From G963668605 sp963793625 (GTDB lineage: Bacteria; Acidobacteriota; Terriglobia; Bryobacterales; Bryobacteraceae), in the NCBI GenBank assembly GCA_963793625.1, contig CAWCAT010000037.1, positions 744,001 through 808,000 of the forward strand: DNA of 64,000 nt, written 5' to 3'. The notes beneath the pieces are model-generated. The model saw only the letters and a program-made list of their open reading frames with translations, did no database searches and had not been told where the DNA came from. Shown in pieces: positions 45,751 to 54,498 of the stretch. Positions within the stretch are counted from its first letter, which is position 1, and each line of letters opens with the position of its first letter. The translations under genes were made by a program, and so were the position numbers.

Positions 45751-46150
45751 TTAAGCAACCTCTAGCACAGCCAGGTGGAGCTTCAAAAGGAGCTCCACCT
45801 CAGACTGCGGGAGGTTGAGAGCTGCAGCAATCTGTTCCGGCCGCTCCCCCCGACGCTGCATCCGCAGCACCTGAGTTCTCCTCGTAATGTTCATTCCCGC
45901 ATGCGGCGCAACGGGCGTCGGTCCAGCCGAAAGTTGCTGTTCCATCTCTTCCAGCTTTTTTCGCATCAGGCCTAATTCTGCGAGGAGACCGCTGACTCTG
46001 AAGCTCATTAAGATCGCGATCACTTCTCAGGCGTGACTTCACCAGGGCGATGCCGCGTTCGCAGTGGAAGTACAGCCAAAGGCAAAGCCCGATTCCGGCC
46101 GTCAGCAGCGCGTAGTTTGTCAGGGGGTGCAGAATCCATTCCATTCGCAT
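45751..46150 (-). CDS. Single-TM coiled-coil protein of the flagellar locus (frameshifted)
   Basis: This is a protein of about 133 residues with an N-terminal transmembrane helix (NYALLTAGIGLCLWLYFHC) and a cytoplasmic coiled coil (ELGLMRKKLEEMEQQL). The C-terminus is a small helix-turn-helix-like motif (RRGERPEQIAAALNLPQSEV). This layout resembles DUF2802/DUF6115-type proteins found in flagellar operons. The frame changes near 45995 (RDLNELQSQ to GLLAELGLMRKK). ATG 46150 follows AAGGAA; the gene ends the flagellar block. It is an inferred component and its function is unknown. Confidence 0.55.
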
Positions 46151-46161
46151 GATCAAATTCC

Positions 46162-46980
46162 TTAGTGGAGTGTACGAAGCCGCTCCTGGCGGCTGATGAC
46201 TTCCGTGATGCGCACACCGTAGTTGCCTTCGACAACGACAACTTCGCCACGCGCAATCACGCAATTGTTAACGATGATCTCGACAGGCTCGATGATCGAG
46301 CGATTCAATTCCACGATTGAGCCCGTCGTGAGTTTCAAGACGTCCTTCAATAGCAATTCCGTGCGCCCAAAGGAAATCGCGACCGGAAGTTCCACTTCGA
46401 GCAGCAGATCGAGAGTCTTGGGTCCGGCGCTGACAGGCTTTGCGATCTGTTTCGCCTCGCCGTGCTCCTTGTCCGATTTACCGGCATCGAGCAGCGCTTC
46501 CAACGCGGGACTGAGTCCAAACTGAACGGCGAATCCTGTCTTGCTTGCCACCTGCACGACAAAGCTGGCGACCTGACTGCCTGCCTGTGAGTTGGCGTTC
46601 TCGCAGCCTACGCCGGCATTTACTTCCCTGCCGAGTCGGGCACCCAAGCTTTGTGCTGTTACCGAATTCGCCTGCCCAACCAGTTCCAGCCATGTGCTCT
46701 TAACGTCCGAAGGTTCGGGCTCATCTATTCCAGCGGCCCGCAGCGCCACCGCTCCGACCTCTTGCCACGTAGCCTCGCTGGCACCCACCCAGAGCGTGCA
46801 ATCCGCGCCGGCATCGACCGGCTGCTCCCATCCGAGCATGGAGTCGCCCGTCGTGGACTGCTCGTCTTTGCGGGACATCGTCAGCTTCTCGCCGGTCATA
46901 GCCTCGAACGCCTGCTCGAAGCGTTGTGCCCACTCAGCGATCAGCCATTTCCTGGGTTCGTTTTGCTCAGACATAAGCAT
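46162..46980 (-). CDS. FliN/FliY-like flagellar motor switch protein (long form)
   Basis: This 272-residue protein has an N-terminal region resembling the FliM/FliY middle domain, then an Ala/Gly-rich linker. The C-terminal SpoA (FliN) domain runs LLLEVELPVAISFGRTEL to NYGVRITEVISRQERL. The C-ring uses FliN tetramers or FliN/FliM to bind FliH and CheY. This is the second FliN-domain gene here; the first, short copy is at 54252-54494. ATG 46980 immediately follows the fliA stop, so the genes are coupled. Confidence 0.75.
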   Translation of the reverse strand: MLMSEQNEPRKWLIAEWAQRFEQAFEAMTGEKLTMSRKDEQSTTGDSMLGWEQPVDAGADCTLWVGASEATWQEVGAVALRAAGIDEPEPSDVKSTWLELVGQANSVTAQSLGARLGREVNAGVGCENANSQAGSQVASFVVQVASKTGFAVQFGLSPALEALLDAGKSDKEHGEAKQIAKPVSAGPKTLDLLLEVELPVAISFGRTELLLKDVLKLTTGSIVELNRSIIEPVEIIVNNCVIARGEVVVVEGNYGVRITEVISRQERLRTLH

Positions 46981-47769
46981 TTAGTGTCCGCGCGGGCACG
47001 GCCAGCGCTTCTCAATGTACGATCTCAGGCGTAGAATGGCTTGCGACTTAAGTTGCGAGACTCGCGACTCATGCAGCTTCACAATCTTGGAAATCTCTCG
47101 CAGCGTCATCTCCTCGTGGTAGTAGAGACTCAACACCGTGCGTTCCATTTGCGGCATCTTTTCGATTGCCTGTGCCAGCAGGCGTTCCAATTCGGAGCGT
47201 TCCAGCAGGCGTGAGGGCCAGTTCTCCTCGTTGTCCGAAACGTACTTCAACAGATTGCTGCCGTCGTCGTTCTGTGAAGAGGATTCCAAGCTGCCGAGAT
47301 TGAGGCCGCGTATTTCTACCAGCCATTCGTGGTAGCCCTCTATCGTTAGATTGAGCTCAGCTGCGATCTCGGGTTCGGTCGGCATGCGGTGCAGTTTCTG
47401 TTCCGCCGAGGAGATCGCCGATTCGATCATCTTCGAGCGTTTGCGCTGCTGGCGTGGCGCCCAGTCGAGACCGCGCAGACTATCGAGAATGGCTCCGCGG
47501 ATCTTGTACTCCGCGTAGGTCTTCAACTTAACGTTGTGGCCGGGATCGAAATTATCGATTGCCGAGATCAAGCCGATGATGCCGGTCGAAACAAGATCGT
47601 CCAGGACTACACTCTCCGGCAGACGCTCGTGGATCTTCCGCGCAATCAGTCTGACTTGCGGCAGGTGGTCGAGAATCAGTTGCTCCCGATCCACGGCTCT
47701 CGTCTCTTCAGTCACCGGATACGTGTACGCCATCGCAGCTGCTCCATAAGCCTCAAGTGTTTGTTGCAT
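46981..47769 (-). CDS. fliA: Flagellar sigma factor (sigma-28)
   Basis: This 262-residue sigma factor of the FliA/WhiG class has region 2 as LDDLVSTGIIGLISAIDNFD and KLKTYAEYKIRGAILDSLRGLDW, region 3 as RMPTEPEIAAELNLTIEGYHEW, and region 4 as RTVLSLYYHEEMTLREISKIV. It would transcribe late flagellar genes such as fliS and flaG, which carry candidate GCCGATA-type promoters in this window. ATG 47769 (MQQTLEAYG) was chosen over a long upstream overlap with flhF; only one base separates it from the flhF stop. Confidence 0.92.
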   Translation of the reverse strand: MQQTLEAYGAAAMAYTYPVTEETRAVDREQLILDHLPQVRLIARKIHERLPESVVLDDLVSTGIIGLISAIDNFDPGHNVKLKTYAEYKIRGAILDSLRGLDWAPRQQRKRSKMIESAISSAEQKLHRMPTEPEIAAELNLTIEGYHEWLVEIRGLNLGSLESSSQNDDGSNLLKYVSDNEENWPSRLLERSELERLLAQAIEKMPQMERTVLSLYYHEEMTLREISKIVKLHESRVSQLKSQAILRLRSYIEKRWPCPRGH

Positions 47770-47770
47770 G

Positions 47771-48928
47771 TTAAGCGGCAGCAACAGCGCCGGCCTCCGT
47801 ACGCGAAAACAGATTCTCCAGTAACCGGGCGGCGCTGGCCTCGTGAAGATCCTCAGGAATCTCCTGGCCATCGCACAAAAAGGACACCGGTAACTCCGCG
47901 CGTATCGCCTCGCTGACCACCGACCCCAGCGACACCGATTCATCGATTCTCGTGAACAGCAGCTTGCGTGCGCCGATCTCCGCGTAGAGCTGCGAAAAAC
48001 GTTGCACGTCGGCCGGCTTCATCGTCGCGGGTAAGATTGCATGCACGTCGATGTTAGGGTTCGTGGCGAACACCGAGCTAATGTCCCTGGCGATGTCGGA
48101 CTCAGCGCGGCCGAAACCCGGGGTATCGATCAGGATCATCTCCTTGCTCTTGAGTTCCTCCAACGACTGGGATATCGCGCGTGGAGTTTCGGCAACCTGG
48201 AAACTCACTCCGAGGATGGATGCGTAGCAGCGTAGTTGCTCTGCGGCCGCAATGCGATAGGTGTCGAGCGACAGTATGTGAATGGGGCGGCGTGCTTTCA
48301 GCCCGTATGTGGCCGCCAGCTTCACGAGTGTGCTGGTCTTTCCTGCGCCCGGAGGCCCGACTAGCGCGACAACCTGTTGTTCCGCGCCGGGCTTGCCTAA
48401 CGTGCTGTCGATCGCGATCATCGATTCGAGCTCTCCGCGAATAGTCGTGGAGAAGCGCTCGCGATCGATTCCGGTGTTAAAGCCAGACTTTCGATCCCAC
48501 GGATTCGCAAACTTGCCCAAACGGCCGCGCACACGCTCGACGAGCATCCGCGCCACATCCATCGAGAGGCCTGCTTCAAGAAGGATTGAGAGATACTCTG
48601 CCGTTTCCGGATGACTTGCGAAGCCCGCGGAGATTGCTTGCGAGCGATTCACGCTTTCCGCCGTGCGCTCGACGTGCTTGCGGAGATCTGCGAGTTCCCT
48701 GCTGATCTTGTCCCATGGCTGCGGCCCGGACGCCGGCGTTGCTTCAGTCGCAATGAGCGCGGTTTCGGTTTGCGGCGGAACCACGAACGTGACCTCATAC
48801 TCTCCTGGACGACAAGCCTCCAGTGGCGCCAGTCGTGACCCAAGCAGCATCGCCTCCGGTCCCAGCTCTCTGCTGGCCAGGCTCATCGCCGCCTCTACAG
48901 TTCCCGCGAAATATGACTTCAGCCTCAA
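47771..48928 (-). CDS. flhF: Flagellar biosynthesis GTPase FlhF
   Basis: This 385-residue SRP-type GTPase sets flagellar position. It has an N-terminal B domain (MRLKSYFAGTVEAAMSLASR), then an NG domain with G1 GPPGAGKTST (about 191-200), DTYRIAAAEQL, and G3 DTPGFGR. The start is TTG 48928, preceded by GGAG six bases upstream. Normally a MinD-like flhG follows; here fliA follows after one base, so flhG is missing from this locus. Confidence 0.92.
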   Translation of the reverse strand: MRLKSYFAGTVEAAMSLASRELGPEAMLLGSRLAPLEACRPGEYEVTFVVPPQTETALIATEATPASGPQPWDKISRELADLRKHVERTAESVNRSQAISAGFASHPETAEYLSILLEAGLSMDVARMLVERVRGRLGKFANPWDRKSGFNTGIDRERFSTTIRGELESMIAIDSTLGKPGAEQQVVALVGPPGAGKTSTLVKLAATYGLKARRPIHILSLDTYRIAAAEQLRCYASILGVSFQVAETPRAISQSLEELKSKEMILIDTPGFGRAESDIARDISSVFATNPNIDVHAILPATMKPADVQRFSQLYAEIGARKLLFTRIDESVSLGSVVSEAIRAELPVSFLCDGQEIPEDLHEASAARLLENLFSRTEAGAVAAA

Positions 48929-48947
48929 GGTGAACTCCTCTGTCTTT

Positions 48948-51107
48948 CTATTGCAGAACTCCGAGTGAAACGACTTTTACGCCCGCCGGTACTTCGCTAT
49001 GCGAAATCACTTGCAGGTTGCTGAGCGAGGACTCCACCAGTTGCCGGAGGAAATGGCGTGAGCCAGAGCCGGCTAGAACAACCACTGGTGACTCCGGCGC
49101 GCCCACTCCTTTAGTGAGGCGGTCCAGCACCTGACGAATCTGTTGCGGAGGCAAATTCAAATGGCTGGTCTGCTCGCCGTGTTCCACCGCTGCTTCGATC
49201 GACTGCTCGAGCGAGGGATCGAGGAAATATGCAGGCAGATCTCCAGACGCATTCAAATAAGGCTTCACAACCATGCGTCGAATGGACTGACGCACATACT
49301 CAGTCAGCAGGATCGGATTCCTCGTGACCTGTGCCGCTTCGCCCAACGCTTCCAAAATGGAAACGGCGTCCCGGATTGAAACACGTTCTCGTAACAAATT
49401 CTGTAAAACTCGTTGCACTACCACTAGCGAAAGCAATTTAGGCACCAGATCCTCAATCACCTTCGGATTCTCTTCCGCGACGCGATCCAACAGCTTTTTG
49501 GCGTCCTGCCGAGACAGTAATTCGTGCGAATGCCTGCGAATTAACTCCGCCAAATGCGTACCCATTACGCTGAGTGCATCCACTACGGTGTATCCCGCGC
49601 TACGCGCCTTATCCACGGAATCTGACGGGATCCAAAGCGCCGAGATCCCGAAAGCCGGCTCCTTTGTGGGCTTACCTTCAATCGGCGTGGTGACGCGCGC
49701 GGGCGGGATCGCGAGATCACAGCCCTGAAGCAGTTCATAACGCGCGATTTCAACGCCTTTCAGCAGCAGGACATACTCACGCGCGCGCAGCGAAAGATTG
49801 TCGGTGACTCGCACTGGTGGAAGCAGGAACCCGAGATCGAGCGCCATCTGGCGGCGGATGCTGCCGATGCGGCGCAGCAGCGGAGAGTTTTGTCCGCCCT
49901 CGACGAAGCGCACCAGGCCCAGACCCACTTCGACTGCGAGCGGTTCTACGCGCAGCAGGCTCTCGACGTTTTCTCTTGCGGGGATCGGTGGCGTGCGCGT
50001 CGCCACTTGTTCGACACTGGCACTTTCTTGTCGCAGACGCCATCCGAGTGCCCCCACTGAAGCGCCCATGATCAAGAACGGAATTTTCGGCAGCCCCGGA
50101 AACAGTGCCATGGCGACGAGTACGCCCGAGGCGAGCAACAACGGCTGCGATTTACTAAAAAACTGCTTGCTGACTTCCGCGCCGAGCTGCGCATCGGAAC
50201 CAGCCCGCGTGACAATCAAGGCACCGGAAATCGAAATCATCAGCGCGGGGATGACGGTCACCAGTCCATCGCCAATCGTCAGCACCGTATAGGTTGCGAG
50301 CGCGCGGCGTAACTCCATTCCGTGTTGCAGGACGCCGATCAGAAATCCCGCAATGATGTTGATCGCAGTGATCAGAATGCTGGCGAGCGCGTCGCGTTGC
50401 GTGAATCGCGATGCGCCGTCCATCGCGCCGTAAAATTCAGCTTCGGCCGCGAGTTGTTTGCGGCGTTGGCGGGCTTCCACTTCGTCGATCAGTCCGGCGT
50501 TCAGATCGGAGTCAATCGACATCTGCTTGCCCGGCAACGCATCCAGCGCGAACCTCGCCGTGACTTCTGAAATGCGCACCGCGCCGTGGTTGATGACCAC
50601 ATACTGAATCGCGATCAGCACGAGAAAAATCACGACGCCAATCACGTAGTTGCCGCCGACCACAAAGTTCCCGAACGCCTCAATTACATCTCCTGCTGCT
50701 GAGGTTCCGGAATTTCCGTTCAGCAGGATCAGGCGAGACGAAGAAATATTCAGCGCGAGGCGAAACAGTGTCAACAGCAACAGCGTGGTCGGAAAGACGC
50801 TGAACTCCACGGGCTTCGTGATGTACATCGCAACCAGCAGCACGATCACGGAAATCGTAATGTTGGCGCTGATCAGCACATCCACCAGGAACGACGGGAG
50901 CGGCATGATCATGGACAGCACGATGCCGAGCACGCCAAGCGGCACCGCCATTTCCTGCCACGGCAGGTTCATAAACGCGGCCATCGGTGCACCGCCCGAT
51001 GAGGTGGGCGCGTGAGGCCGCGCCTGTTTACCTTTCGGCGGCGTGCTTGCTGTGTTATTCAGAAGCGCTCCGGTGCTTGCGGTCACTTGTGTCGTTGCTG
51101 TTGCCAT
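48948..51107 (-). CDS. flhA: Flagellar export gate protein FlhA
   Basis: This 719-residue protein has eight N-terminal transmembrane helices (from EMAVPLGVLGIVLSMIMPLP), the conserved FHIPEP-region loop between helices (RLALNISSSRLIL, GNFVVGGNYVIGVV), and a large cytoplasmic domain with four subdomains. It forms the nonameric ring of the export gate and uses the proton motive force. An extra N-terminal extension of about 45 Thr/Pro-rich residues precedes the first helix. It lies six bases after flhB. Confidence 0.95.
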   Translation of the reverse strand: MATATTQVTASTGALLNNTASTPPKGKQARPHAPTSSGGAPMAAFMNLPWQEMAVPLGVLGIVLSMIMPLPSFLVDVLISANITISVIVLLVAMYITKPVEFSVFPTTLLLLTLFRLALNISSSRLILLNGNSGTSAAGDVIEAFGNFVVGGNYVIGVVIFLVLIAIQYVVINHGAVRISEVTARFALDALPGKQMSIDSDLNAGLIDEVEARQRRKQLAAEAEFYGAMDGASRFTQRDALASILITAINIIAGFLIGVLQHGMELRRALATYTVLTIGDGLVTVIPALMISISGALIVTRAGSDAQLGAEVSKQFFSKSQPLLLASGVLVAMALFPGLPKIPFLIMGASVGALGWRLRQESASVEQVATRTPPIPARENVESLLRVEPLAVEVGLGLVRFVEGGQNSPLLRRIGSIRRQMALDLGFLLPPVRVTDNLSLRAREYVLLLKGVEIARYELLQGCDLAIPPARVTTPIEGKPTKEPAFGISALWIPSDSVDKARSAGYTVVDALSVMGTHLAELIRRHSHELLSRQDAKKLLDRVAEENPKVIEDLVPKLLSLVVVQRVLQNLLRERVSIRDAVSILEALGEAAQVTRNPILLTEYVRQSIRRMVVKPYLNASGDLPAYFLDPSLEQSIEAAVEHGEQTSHLNLPPQQIRQVLDRLTKGVGAPESPVVVLAGSGSRHFLRQLVESSLSNLQVISHSEVPAGVKVVSLGVLQ

Positions 51108-51113
51108 GGCTGT

Positions 51114-52190
51114 TTAAAGTCCTCCCGGACCCGGCATGCGGCCGTTCATTAGGCGGAATATGTAAGCGAGAATCTCTGCCACTGCGCGATATAGGTGCGG
51201 CGGAATTTCCTGGCCGACTTCGACTGACTTGTAAAGCGATTGAGCGAGCGGCGGATTCTCGATGATCGGGACCTGATTGTCGATCGCCTTCTGCTTGATC
51301 CGCAGCGCCAGATAGTTCTTGCCCTTCGCGACGACGAGCGGAGCGGCCATTGAGCCCACGTCGTACTTGATTGCGACGGCGAAGTGCGTCGGATTCACGA
51401 TCACGGCCGTAGCCGTCGGCACCTGCTTCATCATTTGGCGCCGCAGCAGATCACGCTGGATGCGCCGGATCTGCATTCTAATCTGCGGATTGCCTTCCGC
51501 CTCTTTCATCTCTTCGCGGATTTCCTGCTTGCTCATGCGCAGTTCGCTCGCATGGCGGCGCTTCTGCCGGAATAGATCGACGCAGCCGAAGATCAAAAAG
51601 AGACCGCCCGCTTTCCAAAGCAGGCTTTCAAAGGAACTTGCTACACGTCCCAGGCCCGCTTCCAGTCCGTACAGCGGGAGCGCCAAAAACTGGCTCAGGT
51701 TGTCCTTCACGATGAACCAGAGCAGAAGAATAAAGAGCGGCAGCAGCACCATGGCCTCCAGCAGCATGCGTGCATTTTGCCGGGGCAATCCACCGAGGCG
51801 CGACATGGGATTGAGCCGATTGAAATCCGGCGCGAGTTTGTTCGGTACGAAGCCCAACTGCGTGACTGCCAGGTGAGAGGCAACGCTGACCAGCGTCAAG
51901 GCAGAGCCTGCGAGCAGCAGCGGTGTTAGCGCGGGAGCGATGATTCCGCGCAATAAATCCATCAGGCTTTGCACCGAAAAATCGGCACGGAACGCACAGC
52001 GCAGAAGTGTTCTGGTCAAATGCCGCGCGCCGCTTGTGCAGGCACTTGCGTAATTCACCAGCAGCGCGACAAAGACGAGAAATTGCAGGCCAGAGACAAA
52101 CTCGCGGCTGACAGCAAAACGGCCATCCTCACGCGCTTTTTCAAGGCGTCGCGGCGTTGCTTTTTCGGTTTGGCTGGAACGATCCGACAT
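51114..52190 (-). CDS. flhB: Flagellar export switch protein FlhB
   Basis: This 358-residue protein has four transmembrane helices and a C-terminal cytoplasmic domain carrying the self-cleavage motif NPTHFAVAIKYD, whose cleavage between Asn and Pro switches secretion from rod/hook to filament substrates. The family-typical N-terminus TEKATPRRLEKAREDGRFAV is present. The start overlaps the fliR stop by one base (TGATG at 52190). The C-terminal part matches usual length, so the switch should be functional together with FliK. Confidence 0.93.
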   Translation of the reverse strand: MSDRSSQTEKATPRRLEKAREDGRFAVSREFVSGLQFLVFVALLVNYASACTSGARHLTRTLLRCAFRADFSVQSLMDLLRGIIAPALTPLLLAGSALTLVSVASHLAVTQLGFVPNKLAPDFNRLNPMSRLGGLPRQNARMLLEAMVLLPLFILLLWFIVKDNLSQFLALPLYGLEAGLGRVASSFESLLWKAGGLFLIFGCVDLFRQKRRHASELRMSKQEIREEMKEAEGNPQIRMQIRRIQRDLLRRQMMKQVPTATAVIVNPTHFAVAIKYDVGSMAAPLVVAKGKNYLALRIKQKAIDNQVPIIENPPLAQSLYKSVEVGQEIPPHLYRAVAEILAYIFRLMNGRMPGPGGL

Positions 52191-52963
52191 CAGCGCCCAG
52201 TCGCCAGCCTGTTGATCGCCTGGACCGTGCGACTCGCGCTGCTTTCGAAGAGTGTCGGCATGAGTGGTGCGAGCGCGGCCAACAGCAACAGTCCAGCCAG
52301 CATCTTCGCTGGAAATGCCAGATTGAGCAATTGCAGTTGGGCGTTGATTCGACCAGTAAGGGCCAGCACGACATCCACCAGCAGCAACAGCGCAATCACG
52401 GGCAAGGCCAATCGAAGGCCCAGCTGAAACATTCCGGAACCGAGCTTTGACACCATTTCAACAACGCCTCCGCTGATCAGAAACGCGCCGGGAGCAATCG
52501 TTTCTAAACTCGTCGCGAAGGCCCGAATCACGTGGTGGTGGATGCCAAGTGCGAAGAATAGCAATGAACTTACGAGTTGTACGAGGACCTGCAAAACTGT
52601 GGAATCGGCCTGGCTGGAGGGGTCGATAGTCGATGAGTAAGAGAAGCCTGCCTGCAGTCCCAGGACCTGCGCCGCGAGCACGAAGCCTTCCAGCAGGAAC
52701 GCCACCGCAAGTCCGGCTGTGATTCCGAAGGCCGCTTCGGCAATGACCAGCAGCGCCAATTGGCCTAACGTGAGACTTGCGGGAGACAGCGCAGGCCAGA
52801 CAGGATAAAGTGCCATTGTGATTCCGAGCGAGAGCACAACGCGCGCCACATCGGGACCGGTGCGTGCGCCTGGAATTGGAATGAAGACCAACGCCCCCGA
52901 AACGCGCGTGAGCACTGCGAGGAAGCCGAACATCGGAATTGTGATCGGCAGGCTAGCGTGCAT
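52190..52963 (-). CDS. fliR: Flagellar export gate protein FliR
   Basis: This 257-residue inner-membrane protein has about six helices, forming the export pore with FliP and FliQ. Opening motif FLAVLTRVSGALVFIPIPG is typical, as is QVLGLQAGFSYSSTIDPSS, which corresponds to the conserved G-x-x-D loop. The start overlaps the fliQ stop by eleven bases. Confidence 0.92.
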   Translation of the reverse strand: MHASLPITIPMFGFLAVLTRVSGALVFIPIPGARTGPDVARVVLSLGITMALYPVWPALSPASLTLGQLALLVIAEAAFGITAGLAVAFLLEGFVLAAQVLGLQAGFSYSSTIDPSSQADSTVLQVLVQLVSSLLFFALGIHHHVIRAFATSLETIAPGAFLISGGVVEMVSKLGSGMFQLGLRLALPVIALLLLVDVVLALTGRINAQLQLLNLAFPAKMLAGLLLLAALAPLMPTLFESSASRTVQAINRLATGR

Positions 52964-53222
52964 AGCGGCTTAGGTCACCTAACAGCGCAGTGGTATAGGA
53001 GATCATGCGGCTCAGCATCCACGGCAGCAGGAGCAGCAATCCAAAAAGGAATGCGATCAAGCGGGGCACGGTGGAGAATGCGCTGTCTTGCATCGAGGTG
53101 ACAATCTGAACCAGGCTCATCACGATTCCCGCCAGCAGTCCGATGGTCAGGATCGGCAAAGAGATCCAGAACGTGGTCATAAGGGCCTGCCGTAAAAGGT
53201 CGACAACCATGCTTGTGTTCAT
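52953..53222 (-). CDS. fliQ: Flagellar export gate protein FliQ
   Basis: This 89-residue protein has two transmembrane hairpin helices: LMTTFWISLPILTIGLLAGI and ALIPRLIAFLFGLLLLLPW-like residues (VPRLIAFLFGLLLLLPWML). LVQIVTSMQDSAFSTVP is the conserved inter-helix loop of FliQ/YscS. It forms the pore complex in 5:4:1 FliP:FliQ:FliR stoichiometry. It lies eight bases after the fliP stop. Confidence 0.93.
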   Translation of the reverse strand: MNTSMVVDLLRQALMTTFWISLPILTIGLLAGIVMSLVQIVTSMQDSAFSTVPRLIAFLFGLLLLLPWMLSRMISYTTALLGDLSRYAR

Positions 53223-53229
53223 GCGTGCC

Positions 53230-53979
53230 TCAGTAGAAACTCTTGACCAGCGACCCGATCACGAGATTCCACCCATCGACCAGAACGAAGAGCATGATCT
53301 TGAATGGAGCCGAAAGCATCACCGGCGGCAATTGGACCATGCCGATCGAAAGGTCACGGACGCGACCACCAGATCGATGATCAGGAATGGCAGGAATAAC
53401 ACGGCTCCGATCTGGAATCCCGTGCGCAGTTCGGACAGAATGTAGGACGGTATCAGTATCCGCAGATCGAGCTCGGCGGGCGTGCGGGGCGGTTGCGTTT
53501 TGGATATCTCCAGCATCAGGCGCAGATCTTTCTCCCGTGCGAATTTGAGCAGGAACATTCTTGAGTGGCCGCGAACCTTCTTCATACGCCTGCCGCGAGG
53601 TGATCTCGCCTTTTTCCATCGGCTCCCAAGCTTTGGTGTGGATCTCGGACACGATCGGCTGCACGATCAGGAGCGTGAGAAACAGCGCCAGGCCGACGAG
53701 TACCTGGTTCGACGGTGTGGTCTGCGTCCCGAGCGCCTGACGCAGAAAATGTAAAACAATCGTGATCCGAAGAAAGGGCGTGATGCACATCACAATCGCC
53801 GGCAATAGCGTAAGTGCCGTGAGCAACGCGACGATCTGCATCGGCACGCCCAAGCCAACGCCGCCCTTATCGCCCGACAAATTCACACCCAGCAAAGTAC
53901 CGGAAGACTTCGCGGCCGCTGCGGAGAGAATGCTGCACAAACAGAGTAGAAAAGCGAGGCAGTAGGCGGATCTCTTCAT
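53230..53979 (-). CDS. fliP: Flagellar export gate protein FliP (two compensating frame breaks)
   Basis: A signal peptide (MKRSAYCLAFLLCLCSILSA) precedes a four-helix gate subunit; LLTALTLLPAIVMCITPFLR and LHFLRQALGTQTTPSNQVLV are diagnostic. The frame shifts near 53540 (RPLK to MFLLKFAREKDL, one extra A) and back near 53358 (VVASVT to LSIGMVQLPPVML, one missing C); only that stretch is misread, so the gene is probably intact in the organism. An in-frame reading from fliO runs straight through the start; a GGAG lies nine bases upstream of ATG 53979, supporting independent initiation. Confidence 0.85.
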   Translation of the reverse strand: MKRSAYCLAFLLCLCSILSAAAAKSSGTLLGVNLSGDKGGVGLGVPMQIVALLTALTLLPAIVMCITPFLRITIVLHFLRQALGTQTTPSNQVLVGLALFLTLLIVQPIVSEIHTKAWEPMEKGEITSRQAYEEGSRPLKNVPAQIRTGERSAPDAGDIQNATAPHARRARSADTDTVLHSVRTAHGIPDRSRVIPAIPDHRSGGRVRDLSIGMVQLPPVMLSAPFKIMLFVLVDGWNLVIGSLVKSFY

Positions 53980-54252
53980 GCGCTTAAACTCCTGCCACGG
54001 ACGGCTCTCCAGCAGTGTGCATCCGGACGGATGTGTGGAGAGCAGCACCGCGCGCTCACCGACTCGCAGTAGGTGTACGCTGTGCTGCGGCGTCAGGCTC
54101 AAGCGCTCTACTGCATTGATCTGCCTGGGCGACTGCCCGGCTCGCCCAGGCAGGTTAAACTGCAGCAGACTCCTGCGCCGGAGCAACCAGATCGCCGCAG
54201 CGAGCAGCGCCAGAACAAACAAGATCGCGAAAAATTGCGGTATCAGCTCCAT
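53980..54252 (-). CDS. fliO: FliO, apparently fused in frame to FliP
   Basis: This is a 91-residue single-helix protein (QFFAILFVLALLAAAIWLLR) with the FliO-like tail VERLSLTPQHSVHLLRVGER and AVLLSTHPSGCTLLE. No stop codon separates it from fliP: the last residues QEFKR are followed by the Met of FliP. In the +1 frame a TGA overlaps the fliP ATG (ATGA), so one indel could hide a normal stop. FliO assists assembly of FliP. The ATG overlaps the fliN stop (TAATG at 54250-54254). Confidence 0.75.
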
Positions 54253-54494
54253 TAATCCTCACCGTTGAAGTCCGTGATGCGGACGCCCATCATGTCCTCG
54301 ATGATCACGATTTCCCCGAATCCCACCAGTGCGCCGCCAATGTGAATGTCGATGTTCTCGCCTGCCGAGCGGGTCATTTTGAATACACTGCCGACGTCGA
54401 GGTTCAGAATGTCGAGCACCGTCAGTGTTTTTCGATCGAGCTCGACATCGACCTTCAAGGGGATGTCGTTGAAATGGGTGATGTCTTCGGCCAT
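54252..54494 (-). CDS. fliN: Flagellar motor switch protein FliN (short form)
   Basis: This 80-residue, single SpoA domain protein (IPLKVDVELDRKTLTVLDIL, GALVGFGEIVIIEDMMGVRI) has the length of classical FliN. It sits between flgE and fliO in the order expected for class II operons. It differs from the long FliN/FliY-like gene at 46162-46980, so the C-ring may be built of two FliN types. The small size excludes FliM. Confidence 0.9.
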   Translation of the reverse strand: MAEDITHFNDIPLKVDVELDRKTLTVLDILNLDVGSVFKMTRSAGENIDIHIGGALVGFGEIVIIEDMMGVRITDFNGED

Positions 54495-54498
54495 GGTG

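Noticed and set aside
45740..45818. C-terminal extension of the PDZ protein into the neighbouring gene
   Set aside because: Best explained by a missing base near 45680; the alternative frame gives a Pro-rich tail ending at 45739 before the convergent gene.
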